Shown here: piece by piece, positions 38,657-49,927 of the stretch
Numbering within the stretch: the first letter of the stretch is position 1
Layout of the letters: every line of letters begins with the position of its first letter
Source of the DNA: Stenotrophomonas maltophilia
GTDB lineage: Bacteria > Pseudomonadota > Gammaproteobacteria > Xanthomonadales > Xanthomonadaceae
Length of the DNA: 49,940 nucleotides
Assembly (NCBI RefSeq): GCF_004920835.1
Contig: NZ_QFHO01000032.1
Coordinates: 1-49,940 of the forward strand
Reading direction: 5' to 3'
The notes under the pieces: generated by a model
Databases searched by the model: none
The model's input: the letters and a program-made list of their open reading frames with translations, nothing else
Told to the model about the DNA's origin: nothing
Translations under genes and position numbers: made by a program

Positions 38657-41527
38657 TCAGAAGCGCTGGGTGTACTTCATGTACAGGAAGCGACCGACAT
38701 CGAAACCGCCGTAGTAGGCGAAGCTCGAGTTCGGCTGCGTGAACATGATCGGGCCCTTGTGGTCGAACACGTTGTTGGCACCCAGAGCAATGGTCGCATC
38801 CCACGGCGCCTTCCAGCTGACCTGCAGATCGTGGAAGGTGTTGGAGCCCGTCTTGCGCAGCGGGGACTTCTCGCCGTTCTGGTAACGATCAGCGACATCG
38901 CAGGGACGGTTGGCCACGCAGGCTTCGTTCATGCCCGAGTAGTAACGCGCCATGTAGGACACGCCGAAGTCACCCTTCGACCAGTTAACACCCACGTTCG
39001 AGCGCAGACGGAACAGGCCGGCTTCGCCGACACGGCCGATGGTGATGTTGTTGCCATCAGCATTCTGGCCCTGCTCGTCGTACTTGGACAGGTAGCTGGT
39101 CTGCCAATCGATGTTGAACTGACCGATGGCCAGTTCCGGCAGGCGGTACTTGATACCCAGATCGTAGCCCTGGGTCTCCATCTGGCCCAGGTTGGCCAGA
39201 CCATAGGTCATCGCGGAGATGTGGCCATCACCAGCACGGGTGTGACCGGCACAACGGGCCGAATCACCCAGCACGTAGCAGTCGCGCAGGATACGATCGA
39301 CGCTGTCGGCGATGATCATGTCGCTGATTTCGTACTTGTACCAGTCCAGCGAGATGTCCAGACCCTGGACCCAACGCGGGCTCCACACCACACCCACGGT
39401 GGTGCTCTTGGAAGTTTCCGGCTTCAGCGCGGAGTTGGAACCGGAAATGAACTGGTCCGGGGTAGCGCACGGGGTCGAGGTGCAGGGAACAAGGCCCTGG
39501 CCCAGCTGCGTGTAACCCACCGGCACGCCACGCGAGGAGCAAGCGCCGTTGCCATTGACCGAGCCCGGAGCGGTGATACCGCAAGGATCGGTGTAGGACT
39601 CGAAGCTGCTGCTCAGGCCACCGTACAGATCGTCGATGGTCGGGGCACGGAAGCCTTCAGCCCAGGTGCCACGGACCAGCAGTTCGTCCAGCGGACGCCA
39701 GGTGAAGCCGAACTTGGAGTTCAGGGTGTTGCCGAAGTTGCTGTAGTCCGAGTAGCGGGTCGCAGCATTCAGGGTCAGCTCCTTGGCGAACGGCATGTCG
39801 GCGAGGACCGGCACGTTCAGCTCCAGGTAGACTTCATCCAGCGAGTAGTCACCCTGGGTGGTCTGCTTGCCCAGACCGGTGGACTCACCCGACTGTGCGA
39901 AGGCGTCCGGCGAGAAGCGGCCTTCTTCCTTGCGGTGCTCCACGCCCACGGCGAAGCCCAGATCACCGGCCGGCAGGGTCACGATCGAACCGGACAGGTT
40001 GGCGGTGAAGCTGGTGGTCTTGGTCAGACCGGTATCGGTGAAGTACGGGAACAGGAACGACTGGGCAGCCGGGTCAGCCAGCGAGCCATTGCCTGCAACG
40101 CCGTACGGCAGCAGCGGGTTCCACGGACGGCAGTTGCTGGTGGCCAGCGGGTCAGCCATGCTGGTGCCGCAACGGGCCACGCCGTCCGGACCAACGAACG
40201 AAGCACCCAGCGCCTGGCGCGAGGCGATCAGGCTCATGTCGCCGTGACCAGTCTTGGTCGATTCGTTGCGGTTCCACAGCGCACCGACGTCCCAGTCGAA
40301 GGTCCTGCCGGCGAACTCGAAGAAGCCGCTGACGCTCGGCGCAAAGCGCAGGGTCTTCAGCTTGCTTTCGGTGGTACGCGGCATTTCCCACAGACGGCGA
40401 CGGAAGGTCAGGTCCTGATCGGTCGGGTTGAACGCGCTGTCCTTCGACAGCGGGGTATCGAACGAGGCCGACTGGTACGGGTAACCGGCGATCTGCTGGT
40501 TGGTGGTGCGCTCGTTGTAGATCACGTCCGCATTGAACGCGATCGAGTCGGTGAAGTCGTAGTTGCCGTTGACGTACAGCGACTTACGCTCGATGCCGGT
40601 CTGCACCATCATCTGCTCGTTGGCATTGACGGCGTCAGCACTGGTTTCCAGACGATAGTCCGAACGCTTGGTCGGGTCGCCGCCATCGCGCAGGGTGTAC
40701 CAGCGCTGGTCGGTCGGGCCGATGTAGCCGGGCTCGCCCTTCTTCAGGTTGGGGGTCACGCACGGGTCGCAGAACCCACCCTTCTGGTTGATCGGGCTGG
40801 CACCCGAGCCCGGGTAGTTCGGGCCGGCGTTGCCGTCACGGCTGAACCAGCGGTCCTTGGCCCACACCGGGTCCTGCTTGGAGTACTCGGCGGCCAGCGT
40901 CACGCCACCACGCTCACCTTCGCTGCCGAGGGTGAACGAATAGGTGGTGGTGTCGCCGTCGCCCTTGCCGTACTGGCCGACATAGACGCTGGCTTCAGCA
41001 CCGTCAAAGCGCTTGCGGGTGATCACGTTGACCACGGCGGCGATCGCGTCCGACCCGTAGATGGCGGAGGCGCCATCCTTCAGGATTTCGATGCGCTCGA
41101 TGGCCGACATCGGGATCTGGCTCAGATCCTGGTAACCCGAGGTGGTAGCGCCCAGGCGCTTGCCATTCATCAGCACCAGGGTGCGCTGGGCGCCCAGGTT
41201 GCGGATGTCGACGTAGTAGCCGCCGACGTTTTCGCCGGAAGCCAGCGATTCCGAACGCGAGATGGCCGGGGAACCGGCCGAGGTCAGGTTCTGCAGGACG
41301 TCGGCAACCGAGGTATAGCCCTGCTTTTCCAGGTTCTCACGGCTGAGGGTAACGACCGGCTGCTGGGTTTCAACGGCAGCGCCGCGGATACGCGAGCCGG
41401 TGACCGAAATGCGGTCCAGGTCGGTGGTGCCCTTTGCTTCCTGAGCCGAAGCAAAGGCCGGCGCCAGCGCCAGCGCGATGCCGGCCGGCAGCAAGCCGAA
41501 CCGCACTGCGGGATTACGAACGTTCAT
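38657..41527 (-). CDS. TonB-dependent outer-membrane receptor
   Basis: This 956-residue receptor has a signal peptide of about 27 residues (ending AFASA). It has no STN domain. The TonB box is near LDRISVTGSRI. The plug follows (VADVLQNLTSAGSPA, then VDIRNLGAQRTLVLMNGKRL, SAIERIEILKDGASAIYGSDAIAAVVNVITRK), then a barrel ending FLYMKYTQRF. The plug resembles xanthomonad receptors for carbohydrates or peptides as much as iron receptors, so the substrate is open. The AraC-type gene is 49 bases upstream on the same strand, suggesting substrate-linked control. Confidence 0.9.
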   Translation of the reverse strand: MNVRNPAVRFGLLPAGIALALAPAFASAQEAKGTTDLDRISVTGSRIRGAAVETQQPVVTLSRENLEKQGYTSVADVLQNLTSAGSPAISRSESLASGENVGGYYVDIRNLGAQRTLVLMNGKRLGATTSGYQDLSQIPMSAIERIEILKDGASAIYGSDAIAAVVNVITRKRFDGAEASVYVGQYGKGDGDTTTYSFTLGSEGERGGVTLAAEYSKQDPVWAKDRWFSRDGNAGPNYPGSGASPINQKGGFCDPCVTPNLKKGEPGYIGPTDQRWYTLRDGGDPTKRSDYRLETSADAVNANEQMMVQTGIERKSLYVNGNYDFTDSIAFNADVIYNERTTNQQIAGYPYQSASFDTPLSKDSAFNPTDQDLTFRRRLWEMPRTTESKLKTLRFAPSVSGFFEFAGRTFDWDVGALWNRNESTKTGHGDMSLIASRQALGASFVGPDGVARCGTSMADPLATSNCRPWNPLLPYGVAGNGSLADPAAQSFLFPYFTDTGLTKTTSFTANLSGSIVTLPAGDLGFAVGVEHRKEEGRFSPDAFAQSGESTGLGKQTTQGDYSLDEVYLELNVPVLADMPFAKELTLNAATRYSDYSNFGNTLNSKFGFTWRPLDELLVRGTWAEGFRAPTIDDLYGGLSSSFESYTDPCGITAPGSVNGNGACSSRGVPVGYTQLGQGLVPCTSTPCATPDQFISGSNSALKPETSKSTTVGVVWSPRWVQGLDISLDWYKYEISDMIIADSVDRILRDCYVLGDSARCAGHTRAGDGHISAMTYGLANLGQMETQGYDLGIKYRLPELAIGQFNIDWQTSYLSKYDEQGQNADGNNITIGRVGEAGLFRLRSNVGVNWSKGDFGVSYMARYYSGMNEACVANRPCDVADRYQNGEKSPLRKTGSNTFHDLQVSWKAPWDATIALGANNVFDHKGPIMFTQPNSSFAYYGGFDVGRFLYMKYTQRF

Positions 41528-41543
41528 CAATCTCTCCAAGGTA

Positions 41544-41561
41544 CGTGTTAGCAGCGTGTTA
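41544..41561. promoter_or_regulatory. Direct repeat CGTGTTA-N4-CGTGTTA before the receptor gene
   Basis: Two identical 7-mers with an 11-base period lie 17-34 bases upstream of the receptor start, and CACGTTA follows at 41573-41579. One helical turn between copies is what an AraC-type activator or a dimer would read. A binding role is inferred. Confidence 0.4.
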
Positions 41562-41576
41562 AAACACCCCAGCACG

Positions 41577-42476
41577 TTACGATTGCGTTGCAGCGCTGTA
41601 TTTGCGCGAACCAACCGGAGACTTTGCAGAATGTGGCGGGAGCAAGCCGCCGTTCTCCCTGAAGCGCGAAGCCGACTGGCCGTAGCGGGCACGGAACGCA
41701 CGCGCGAAGCTGCAGCAGTTGTCGAAACCACTGGCCGCAGCGACCTCACCGACCATCATATCGGTGTCGCGCAGCAGATCGGCGGCCCGCTCCAGGCGCA
41801 GCCGCGCCGACAACGACTGCGGGCTTTCCTCGTACAGGCTCTGGAAGGTCTTGGACAAGTACCAGCTGGAGAAATTGGTCAGCTCGGCCAGCTCGCCGAT
41901 GCGCACCACCCGGTGGCTGTTGCCTTCCAGGTACAGGCGGGCACGCTGCATGCGGCCGAACACCTGGCGCTTGCGGCTGCGCGAGCGGCCCGGGCAGCGC
42001 TGCACGTTGTCGGCCAGTCCGCGCTGCAGGCCCGCCAGGTGCAGCAGCAGCGGGCGCAGCGCCTGGGCCGGCTGGCCGCTGGCCAGCGCATCGCGCCACA
42101 GCCGCAGGGCAACACGGGCGTCGCCGCGGTTCATCCGGCCACGACCGGCATACAGTCCGCAGTCGGCCATCTCGGTCAGCACGCGAAGGGCTTCGACGGT
42201 CAGGTTCAGGCCAATGCACAACCCGTTGCGACCTGCCTGCACCAGTGGACGCGATTCCTTCTCGAAGGCGATCCACTCGCCCTGGCGCAGGCGGAAACGC
42301 CCTTCCTTGGCTTCCACCCAGGAACTGCCACGTACCTGCATCCAGACAGTGAAGCTGCTGCCAGCGGTCTGCAGGCTGCCCAGCCGTGCCACACCGAGGC
42401 AGGTCGGGGCGACATCGTCGAGCGAGCGATCCAGGGAGACGGTTTGGCCGCGATCGGCCAGCGAGAGTTGACGCAT
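41577..42476 (-). CDS. AraC family transcriptional regulator
   Basis: This 299-residue protein has an N-terminal sensor region of about 160 residues and a C-terminal double helix-turn-helix (about 180-285). Recognisable pieces are VRIGELAELTNFSSWYLSKTFQSLY for the first HTH and VGEVAAASGFDNCCSFARAFRARYGQSASRFR for the second. The sensor region has no obvious cupin motif. It lies just before a TonB-dependent receptor gene, whose transcription it may control. The 115-base gap after the upstream propeller gene leaves room for its own promoter. Confidence 0.93.
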   Translation of the reverse strand: MRQLSLADRGQTVSLDRSLDDVAPTCLGVARLGSLQTAGSSFTVWMQVRGSSWVEAKEGRFRLRQGEWIAFEKESRPLVQAGRNGLCIGLNLTVEALRVLTEMADCGLYAGRGRMNRGDARVALRLWRDALASGQPAQALRPLLLHLAGLQRGLADNVQRCPGRSRSRKRQVFGRMQRARLYLEGNSHRVVRIGELAELTNFSSWYLSKTFQSLYEESPQSLSARLRLERAADLLRDTDMMVGEVAAASGFDNCCSFARAFRARYGQSASRFRENGGLLPPHSAKSPVGSRKYSAATQS

Positions 42477-42591
42477 GGGGGCACCACGGATTTGCCTAGT
42501 ACAGGACTCCGTTTTGCCAAATCAGGCGGCACCGCGTCAGGAAAGTCCGACGAGATCGCCACGAATTCGCGGCGAGGTCCCGACGAAAAAA

Positions 42592-44916
42592 TTACGAAGG
42601 CCCATTTCCCTTGAACAACAGCAACTTGGAGAAAGCCGGGAACAGCGCGGGCGGGCGTTCAGGCAACCGCATCACACCGATGTCGGCACCATCGCTGACC
42701 GCCATCGCCACGAACAGGTCACGTCCATCGGTACTGGCGCTGAGCCCGTTGCCGGCACTGAGCCGTTCTGCGTCCAGGCAGCGCTCCGGTTCCTCGCGAC
42801 CGACCTGGATCCGCACCAGAGTCGTGCCACAGCTGGTCGATGTGCCCAGGTAACCGATGCTGCTGTTGCCGGCCACGGTCCAGGCCCGGTATCGCCAACG
42901 GCTGGGCCGGTCATCACTGATCTGCTGCACGCTGGCTGGCGACAGCGCCGCGTCCACCGACCACAGCCCGCCAGCGGCCAACCGCGTGAACAACACCCGG
43001 CCACTGTTGCGGTCGAATCGCGCCTGCGAAACACCATCGATGCTGGCCAGCAGGCGCCATGGCTGCACACTGCGATCGAACAGGCTCAGCCGGGTGCGCT
43101 GGTCGGTATCGCGCTCGACCACCAGCAGTTGTTCCGGCGTGGCTCCATACAAGGCCTGCAGGGGCTGCTCGGCCGGGACCGGCAAAGGGTGCAGGCGTTC
43201 ATCACGCGGGGCGATTTCATAGACCACGGTCCGTCCATGCTGGTCGCGGCCGACCACCAGCAACTGCCGACTGTCGGCCGACCAGTCCGGCGCCTGCCGC
43301 GCTTCCGGCCGCAGCCCTTCAATGGGTCGCAGCGAATCAGGGCGCTGCATATCCGCCCACCACAGCGCGAAGCTGCCGGAGCGATCGGAGGTGAAAACCA
43401 GCTGCCGCCCATCCGGCGCGGCCATCGGCTGCCCATCGCGGCCACTGGAAGCAAACAGGCGCTCAGGCGCGCCATTGCCCTGCATCGGCACCTTGAACAC
43501 GCCGAACTGAGCGCGCCGGTGAACGAAGGCCAGCATGCCACCGCGGCGCGACACTGCCGGCCACTGTGCATCATCCAGACCGGCATCACGCAGCGTATGC
43601 CGCTCGACATCCAGGTAGTAAAGCCGCGCTTCGCTGTCGACGCGGCGACCAAACACGATGGTGCGGCCATCGTCCAGCCAGGCCCAGCCACGCAGCTCGG
43701 CCGCTTCGTTGGTCAATTGTTCGGGCACACCACCACTGGCCGGCATGCGCCACAGATCACCCAACTGCGGATTGCGCACGAACACCAGCCACTGTCCGTC
43801 GGGCGAATAGCGCGGTGCGTAGTCAAAGTCATCCTGGTCGACGCTGTATTCCAGCGCGCGCCACTGGCCGCTGGCCAGATCCAGCACTCGGATGCCGCGA
43901 TGTGCGTAGCGCCCGACCATACTGCCAAACACCAACCCGCGGCCATCGGGGGTCCAGTCGAAACTGAGCAGCTCGGTGCCATCGCAACGCGTGGCCTGGC
44001 GCACTGCACCGCCGGTGGCGCTGGCGACCAGCACCTGGCAGCCACCATCGGCAGAGAAACGCGCGAAGGCGATCTCGCGCCCATCCGGCGACCAGTTCGG
44101 GAAACGATCGACCGCGCCGGCCGGTGGCACCAGGAGCTGCCGTGCCGGTGCGTTGCCGGAGGTCTGCACCTTGATCGCGCCACCGCCAGTGCCATCTTCG
44201 TTGGCGCCTTCATAGGCCACCAGCGAGCCATCAGGTGAGAGCGTGGGATAGGTTTCAAAGCCGCTGGTCGCAGTGATCAGCCGATAGGGTCGTTCTGGAC
44301 TGCCAATCACTCGCGTGCCGTTCTCCACGGCGGCGTCCACCGCCGAACTGCTGGCCGGTGCCCGGCGAAGCAGCAGCGCGGTTAATACCAGCAACGCAAC
44401 CAGCATCACCACACCCACTAGCAGCAGCACGCGACGACGGACATGACGCCAACGGCGACGTTTCTCCTGCACATGCGCAGGCACCACGGCAATCGCCGCA
44501 GTGGCTGGCTGCACTTCCACGGGCTCGTCATCGGGCATCAGCGATGAGACCGGCTCGACATCGTCCAGCACCTGCACGGGCACCAGCAGGCGATAGCCGG
44601 TCTTGGCGATGGTCTCGATATAGGCCTGACCATTGTCGTCGTCGTTGCTGAAGGCCTTGCGCAGCTGCGTGACGGCCTGGGTCAGCACATCGTTGGTCGG
44701 CAGCGTGTCCGGCCACACTTCGGCAAACAGTTCATCGCGGGTGACGACACGACCCGGCTGCCGCAGCAACGCGCGCAGCACGCCCAACGCCTTCGGCGTC
44801 AGCCGGCGCGGGCGACGCGCACCGACGACCTCGACTTCGCGCGAGGACAGAGTGACGGTGCACTCTCCTATCCGGATCCGATCGAATCCGGGGGGCTGGA
44901 ATTCGCTGCTGTTCAT
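42592..44916 (-). CDS. Membrane-bound winged-helix regulator with beta-propeller (CadC-like layout)
   Basis: This 774-residue one-component regulator has an OmpR/PhoB-type winged helix at 18-112 (PKALGVLRALLRQPGRVVTRDELFAEVWPD, then VTQLRKAFSNDDD). A single membrane helix spans 163-184 (VLLLVGVVMLVALLVLTALLL), followed by a large periplasmic part built from PD40/TolB-like repeats (SPDGSLVAYEG, WSPDGREIAFARF, WTPDGRGLVFGS, YSPDGQWLVFVR). The layout is that of CadC, with a propeller as sensor. It lies upstream of the AraC and receptor genes on the same strand; a common pathway is possible but unproved. Confidence 0.92.
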   Translation of the reverse strand: MNSSEFQPPGFDRIRIGECTVTLSSREVEVVGARRPRRLTPKALGVLRALLRQPGRVVTRDELFAEVWPDTLPTNDVLTQAVTQLRKAFSNDDDNGQAYIETIAKTGYRLLVPVQVLDDVEPVSSLMPDDEPVEVQPATAAIAVVPAHVQEKRRRWRHVRRRVLLLVGVVMLVALLVLTALLLRRAPASSSAVDAAVENGTRVIGSPERPYRLITATSGFETYPTLSPDGSLVAYEGANEDGTGGGAIKVQTSGNAPARQLLVPPAGAVDRFPNWSPDGREIAFARFSADGGCQVLVASATGGAVRQATRCDGTELLSFDWTPDGRGLVFGSMVGRYAHRGIRVLDLASGQWRALEYSVDQDDFDYAPRYSPDGQWLVFVRNPQLGDLWRMPASGGVPEQLTNEAAELRGWAWLDDGRTIVFGRRVDSEARLYYLDVERHTLRDAGLDDAQWPAVSRRGGMLAFVHRRAQFGVFKVPMQGNGAPERLFASSGRDGQPMAAPDGRQLVFTSDRSGSFALWWADMQRPDSLRPIEGLRPEARQAPDWSADSRQLLVVGRDQHGRTVVYEIAPRDERLHPLPVPAEQPLQALYGATPEQLLVVERDTDQRTRLSLFDRSVQPWRLLASIDGVSQARFDRNSGRVLFTRLAAGGLWSVDAALSPASVQQISDDRPSRWRYRAWTVAGNSSIGYLGTSTSCGTTLVRIQVGREEPERCLDAERLSAGNGLSASTDGRDLFVAMAVSDGADIGVMRLPERPPALFPAFSKLLLFKGNGPS

Positions 44917-45054
44917 TTTCCGCTACACAGTGGAGACAGGTCCCGGGCAGTGTTCGCCTTCGATACCGTCCCGTCCTGGGAACAGCGAAAAGCCAGACTC
45001 CGCACAAAGCATCGGCGCATACCGCAAAAACAATGAAGCGCGCGAATACTAGCC

Positions 45055-45160
45055 TATGCCGGTTACCTCGCCTATCGCGTGGTCGACATCAGGCTCTCTC
45101 TCGCCGACGCATTCACATAATTCGCAACACTATTCGCGCCCTTTTGGGCGCGAAATTTTT
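45055..45160 (+). ncRNA. Possible small RNA ending in an intrinsic terminator
   Basis: The gap 44917-45175 lies between two minus-strand genes, yet it holds a plus-strand terminator. The preceding 80 bases are not clearly coding: open frames use ATA and other codons rare in this genome. AATACT near 45046 might be a -10, without a convincing -35. A short transcript is possible; evidence is thin. Confidence 0.28.
45133..45160 (+). terminator. Intrinsic terminator on the plus strand
   Basis: TTCGCGCCC pairs with GGGCGCGAA around TTTT, followed by ATTTTT. On the minus strand no T-run follows, so it serves plus-strand transcription. Confidence 0.8.
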
Positions 45161-45175
45161 ATCTGGCGTTCATTT

Positions 45176-45847
45176 TCAAACGCGCCTCAGCATGGTCAAT
45201 CCGACCAGTCGCGAAACCACCAAAGCCACGTACATCACGCCGGAAAACTGCTCCAGCATGACCAATGCGCGTGCCTGTGGATGCAGCGGCACGACGTCGC
45301 TCAAGCCCACCCCTGACAGCAAGCTGAAGCTCAGATAAAGCAACTCCATCCAGGTGCGCTGCGCCCCCCCGCCTGTGCCCTGGAAACTGCCCGGATACCA
45401 CTGCTGGCACACAGAAAAAGCAAAGGCGAATGCCCAGGCCAGCAACGTGAACGTTGCACCGGCTGCGAACAGTTCATCGCGCGTGACCTTATGGTCCTGG
45501 AGCATGTAGGCGATCAACGCACCGGCCGTGTAGAAGTACAGCAGGCTCTCCAGCAACTGTGCGGTGGTCAGCAGGGCGCTACGGTCCAGCAGCGCGCCAG
45601 CCAGCGAGAACACCACTGCAGGGATCGCCAACAGCAGCGCCAACCAGGTGCCCAGCGGACTGCGCTGCACCACCCACAACGCCAGGCCGAGCACCGCCAT
45701 GCCGAACATGCCCAGTGCCGCACGGCCACTGGCGGTGTCATCCAGCGCCGGATACAACAGCACCGCCAGCAGTTGTGCGCCCAGCAGCCAGGCGGACGGA
45801 ATGCGGCGGGCGATGGCCAGCCAGCGGGTAGTCAAGGCAACAGGCAT
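45176..45847 (-). CDS. Ion-channel-like membrane protein with altered filter
   Basis: This 223-residue inner-membrane protein has about six hydrophobic helices (for example WLLGAQLLAVLLYPAL, LGTWLALLLAIPAVVFSLAGALL). The C-terminal region has a two-helix pore layout, WMELLYLSFSLLSGVGLSDVVPLHPQARALVMLEQFSGVMYVALVVSRLVGL. At the place of the TVGYGD filter stands S178-GVGLSD184, so K+ selectivity is doubtful. The ATG at 45847 is chosen; upstream frame runs into a SMAG dimer. It is a single gene downstream of thiC on the same strand. Confidence 0.82.
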   Translation of the reverse strand: MPVALTTRWLAIARRIPSAWLLGAQLLAVLLYPALDDTASGRAALGMFGMAVLGLALWVVQRSPLGTWLALLLAIPAVVFSLAGALLDRSALLTTAQLLESLLYFYTAGALIAYMLQDHKVTRDELFAAGATFTLLAWAFAFAFSVCQQWYPGSFQGTGGGAQRTWMELLYLSFSLLSGVGLSDVVPLHPQARALVMLEQFSGVMYVALVVSRLVGLTMLRRV

Positions 45848-45904
45848 GGCGTCCCTTCCCCGGGGTGATGGGCGGAGGATAACCGGGACGGATGTGAGGC
45901 TCCG

Positions 45905-45970
45905 GTAGCGCCGGGCCATGCCCGGCGGGTTTCCTGGACCACCGCGTCGCCGGGCATGGCCGGGCGCTAC
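45905..45970. repeat. SMAG dimer between thiC and the channel-like gene
   Basis: A plus copy at 45905-45927 (GTAGCGCCGGGCC) faces a minus copy at 45947-45970 (ending GGGCGCTAC). It lies 10 bases after the thiC stop and may end the thiC transcript. Confidence 0.82.
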
Positions 45971-45980
45971 CCGCTCGGGA

Positions 45981-48004
<2,024 letters not shown>

Positions 48005-48255
48005 TTGGCGTGCATTAGAGCATAGAAACCACTGCATCTCCTGGCGATTCATCCACGCATGGCATGGCGCTGCTCCATCAGCATTAACAGAACCGTGACA
48101 TCGCATTCAGTAACGTGCACGCGCATCGTGCCGCTGCGGCCGGTGTTTCCGTTGCCGTCTTCGCGGCCCCTGCCCGGCTCGTGCTGCATGCCGCCGGCCC
48201 CCTCGCAGCAAGCTCTGCTCGCTCCCCTCAATCCCTTGATCGGAGAAGCTCCTTC
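48005..48255. other. Gap between the riboswitch and the BCCT gene
   Basis: No gene is supported here. It must hold the divergent thiC and BCCT promoters. TATGCT near 48009-48016 on the minus strand is a possible thiC -10. The BCCT ribosome-binding site is GGAGAAG near 48242. Confidence 0.45.
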
Positions 48256-49833
48256 ATGGTGTTTCGCGTTTCCATCGCGCTGGTTCTACTGCTGGTGCTG
48301 CTTGCCGGTGTTGCACCGGGGCCCTTCAATGCCGTGGTGCAATCGGCGCTGACCGATGTCATCCGCAGCGTCGGCTGGCTGTACCTGCTGGTCGTATTCC
48401 TTGCGCTGACGTTCCTCATGTACCTGGCCTTCGGTCGCTTCGGCAACCTGCGAATCGGTGGCGAGGACGCCGAGCCCGAATTCTCCCGCGCCAGCTGGAT
48501 GTCGATGCTGTTTGCTGCCGGCATGGGCATCGGCCTGGTGTTCTGGGGTGCGGCCGAACCCATCTCGCATTTCAGCAAGCCCCCTGAAGGCCTCGCTCCC
48601 GAGAGCATGGACGCGGCGCGTGCGTCGATGCGCTACGTGTTCTTCCATTGGGGGCTGCACCCGTGGGCGATCTACGCCCTTATCGGCCTGGCGATGGCCT
48701 GGTTCCAGTTCAACCGCAACGGTCGCGGCCAGGTCAGCGACATGCTGCAGCCGATCATCGGTCGCCACCACCGCGGCTGGATCGGCAGCGTGGTCAACAT
48801 CTCTGCGGTCGTGGCCACCGCGGTCGGCGTGGCCACCGCGCTGGGCTTCGGCACTGTGCAGATCGCCGCGGGCGTGCAGCGCGTGTTCGGCCTGCATGCG
48901 GGCATTCCTCTGCAGCTGAGCATCATCGCAGTCGCATTCGTGCTGTACATGGCGTCCACCCTCAGCGGCGTCGGCCGTGGCATGAAGTGGCTGTCCAACT
49001 TCAACCTGGCGCTGGCAGTGGTCCTGCTGACACTGGTGCTGGTGTTGGGCCCGACCGGTGCGATCTTCAACACCTTCACCACCACACTGGGCTCCTACCT
49101 GAACCAGCTGGTGACGATGAGCCTGCGCATGTCGCCGTTCTCGTCCAGCACCTGGGTCGCGGACTGGACGATCTTCTACTGGGCGTGGTGGATTTCCTGG
49201 GCACCGTTCGTCGGTTCGTTCATTGCGCGCATCTCGCGCGGGCGCAGCGTTCGCGAGTTCGTCATCGGCGTGGTATTGGCGCCGACACTGCTGGGCTTTT
49301 TCTGGTTCTCGGTATTCGGCGGCACCGCGATCTGGATGCAGATCTTCGGCCAGGCCGACCTGGTGCAGGCGCTGGGCAGCGGATACGAAACGGTGTTGTT
49401 CACCATGTTCGACAGCATGTCGCTGCCGCTGCTGCTGTCGTGCATTGCGCTGGTGCTGCTGATGATCTTCTTCGTGACCTCGGCCGATTCGGCGGTACTG
49501 GTGCTGGCCAGCATGTCCACCGACGATGCCGGCGAGCCACTGCGGAAGCACAAGGTAGCGTGGGGCGTGGGCATTGCATTGATCGCCGGTGCGTTGCTGC
49601 TGGCGGGCGGGCTGGAGGCACTGCAGGGCATGATCACGATTGCGGCGTTGCCATTCGCGCTGCTGATGGTGCTGGTGATGGTGTCGCTGTACCGGGTACT
49701 GGACCAGGAGTACACGCGCGAGCGGCGGCAGGCGCAGCGCCAGCGGCACATGATCGATGCGTGGATCGCACGCGAGATGGCGGCGCAGGAAGAGACCCAG
49801 GCGGAGGCGGCACGCGCGCACGATCAGGATTGA
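48256..49833 (+). CDS. BCCT family transporter
   Basis: This 525-residue inner-membrane protein of about 12 helices belongs to the betaine/choline/carnitine transporters. The motif FAAGMGIGLVFWGAAEPISHF (about 90-110) has GMGIG, the form seen in sodium-coupled members. The signature WTIFYWAWWISWAPFVGSFIARISRGR (about 305-331) includes the aromatic box residues. The C-terminal extension is short, unlike the long tail of osmoregulated BetT. It probably imports glycine betaine, choline or a similar quaternary amine. The ATG at 48256 gives a normal N-terminal helix. Confidence 0.92.
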   Translation: MVFRVSIALVLLLVLLAGVAPGPFNAVVQSALTDVIRSVGWLYLLVVFLALTFLMYLAFGRFGNLRIGGEDAEPEFSRASWMSMLFAAGMGIGLVFWGAAEPISHFSKPPEGLAPESMDAARASMRYVFFHWGLHPWAIYALIGLAMAWFQFNRNGRGQVSDMLQPIIGRHHRGWIGSVVNISAVVATAVGVATALGFGTVQIAAGVQRVFGLHAGIPLQLSIIAVAFVLYMASTLSGVGRGMKWLSNFNLALAVVLLTLVLVLGPTGAIFNTFTTTLGSYLNQLVTMSLRMSPFSSSTWVADWTIFYWAWWISWAPFVGSFIARISRGRSVREFVIGVVLAPTLLGFFWFSVFGGTAIWMQIFGQADLVQALGSGYETVLFTMFDSMSLPLLLSCIALVLLMIFFVTSADSAVLVLASMSTDDAGEPLRKHKVAWGVGIALIAGALLLAGGLEALQGMITIAALPFALLMVLVMVSLYRVLDQEYTRERRQAQRQRHMIDAWIAREMAAQEETQAEAARAHDQD

Positions 49834-49841
49834 GGGTGTTT

Positions 49842-49866
49842 GCAGCCTGCGGCTGCACCGCTTTTT
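49842..49866 (+). terminator. Terminator after the BCCT gene
   Basis: GCAGCC pairs with GGCTGC around TGC, followed by ACCGCTTTTTC, 9 bases after the stop. Confidence 0.7.
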
Positions 49867-49917
49867 CAGGCAAAGGCAACGGCCGAAGCCAAGGCGGCTC
49901 TGGGTTGTTACTGGTTG

Positions 49918-49927
49918 GGCGGGGCGG
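49918..49927. repeat. Partial repeat at the contig end
   Basis: GGCGGGGCGG is shared with the edge of the 117-bp palindromic element (near 5548-5557). The short match stops where adapter-like sequence begins. Confidence 0.45.

Noticed and set aside
38555..41551. Long open frame on the plus strand opposite the second TonB-dependent receptor
   Set aside because: Its product has no recognisable domain and mirrors the codon pattern of the receptor; the receptor has signal peptide, plug and barrel motifs. High-GC DNA gives such antisense frames.
45056..45316. Small gene starting near 45056
   Set aside because: Contains codons unusual for this genome, runs through a terminator hairpin and overlaps the channel-like gene on the other strand.
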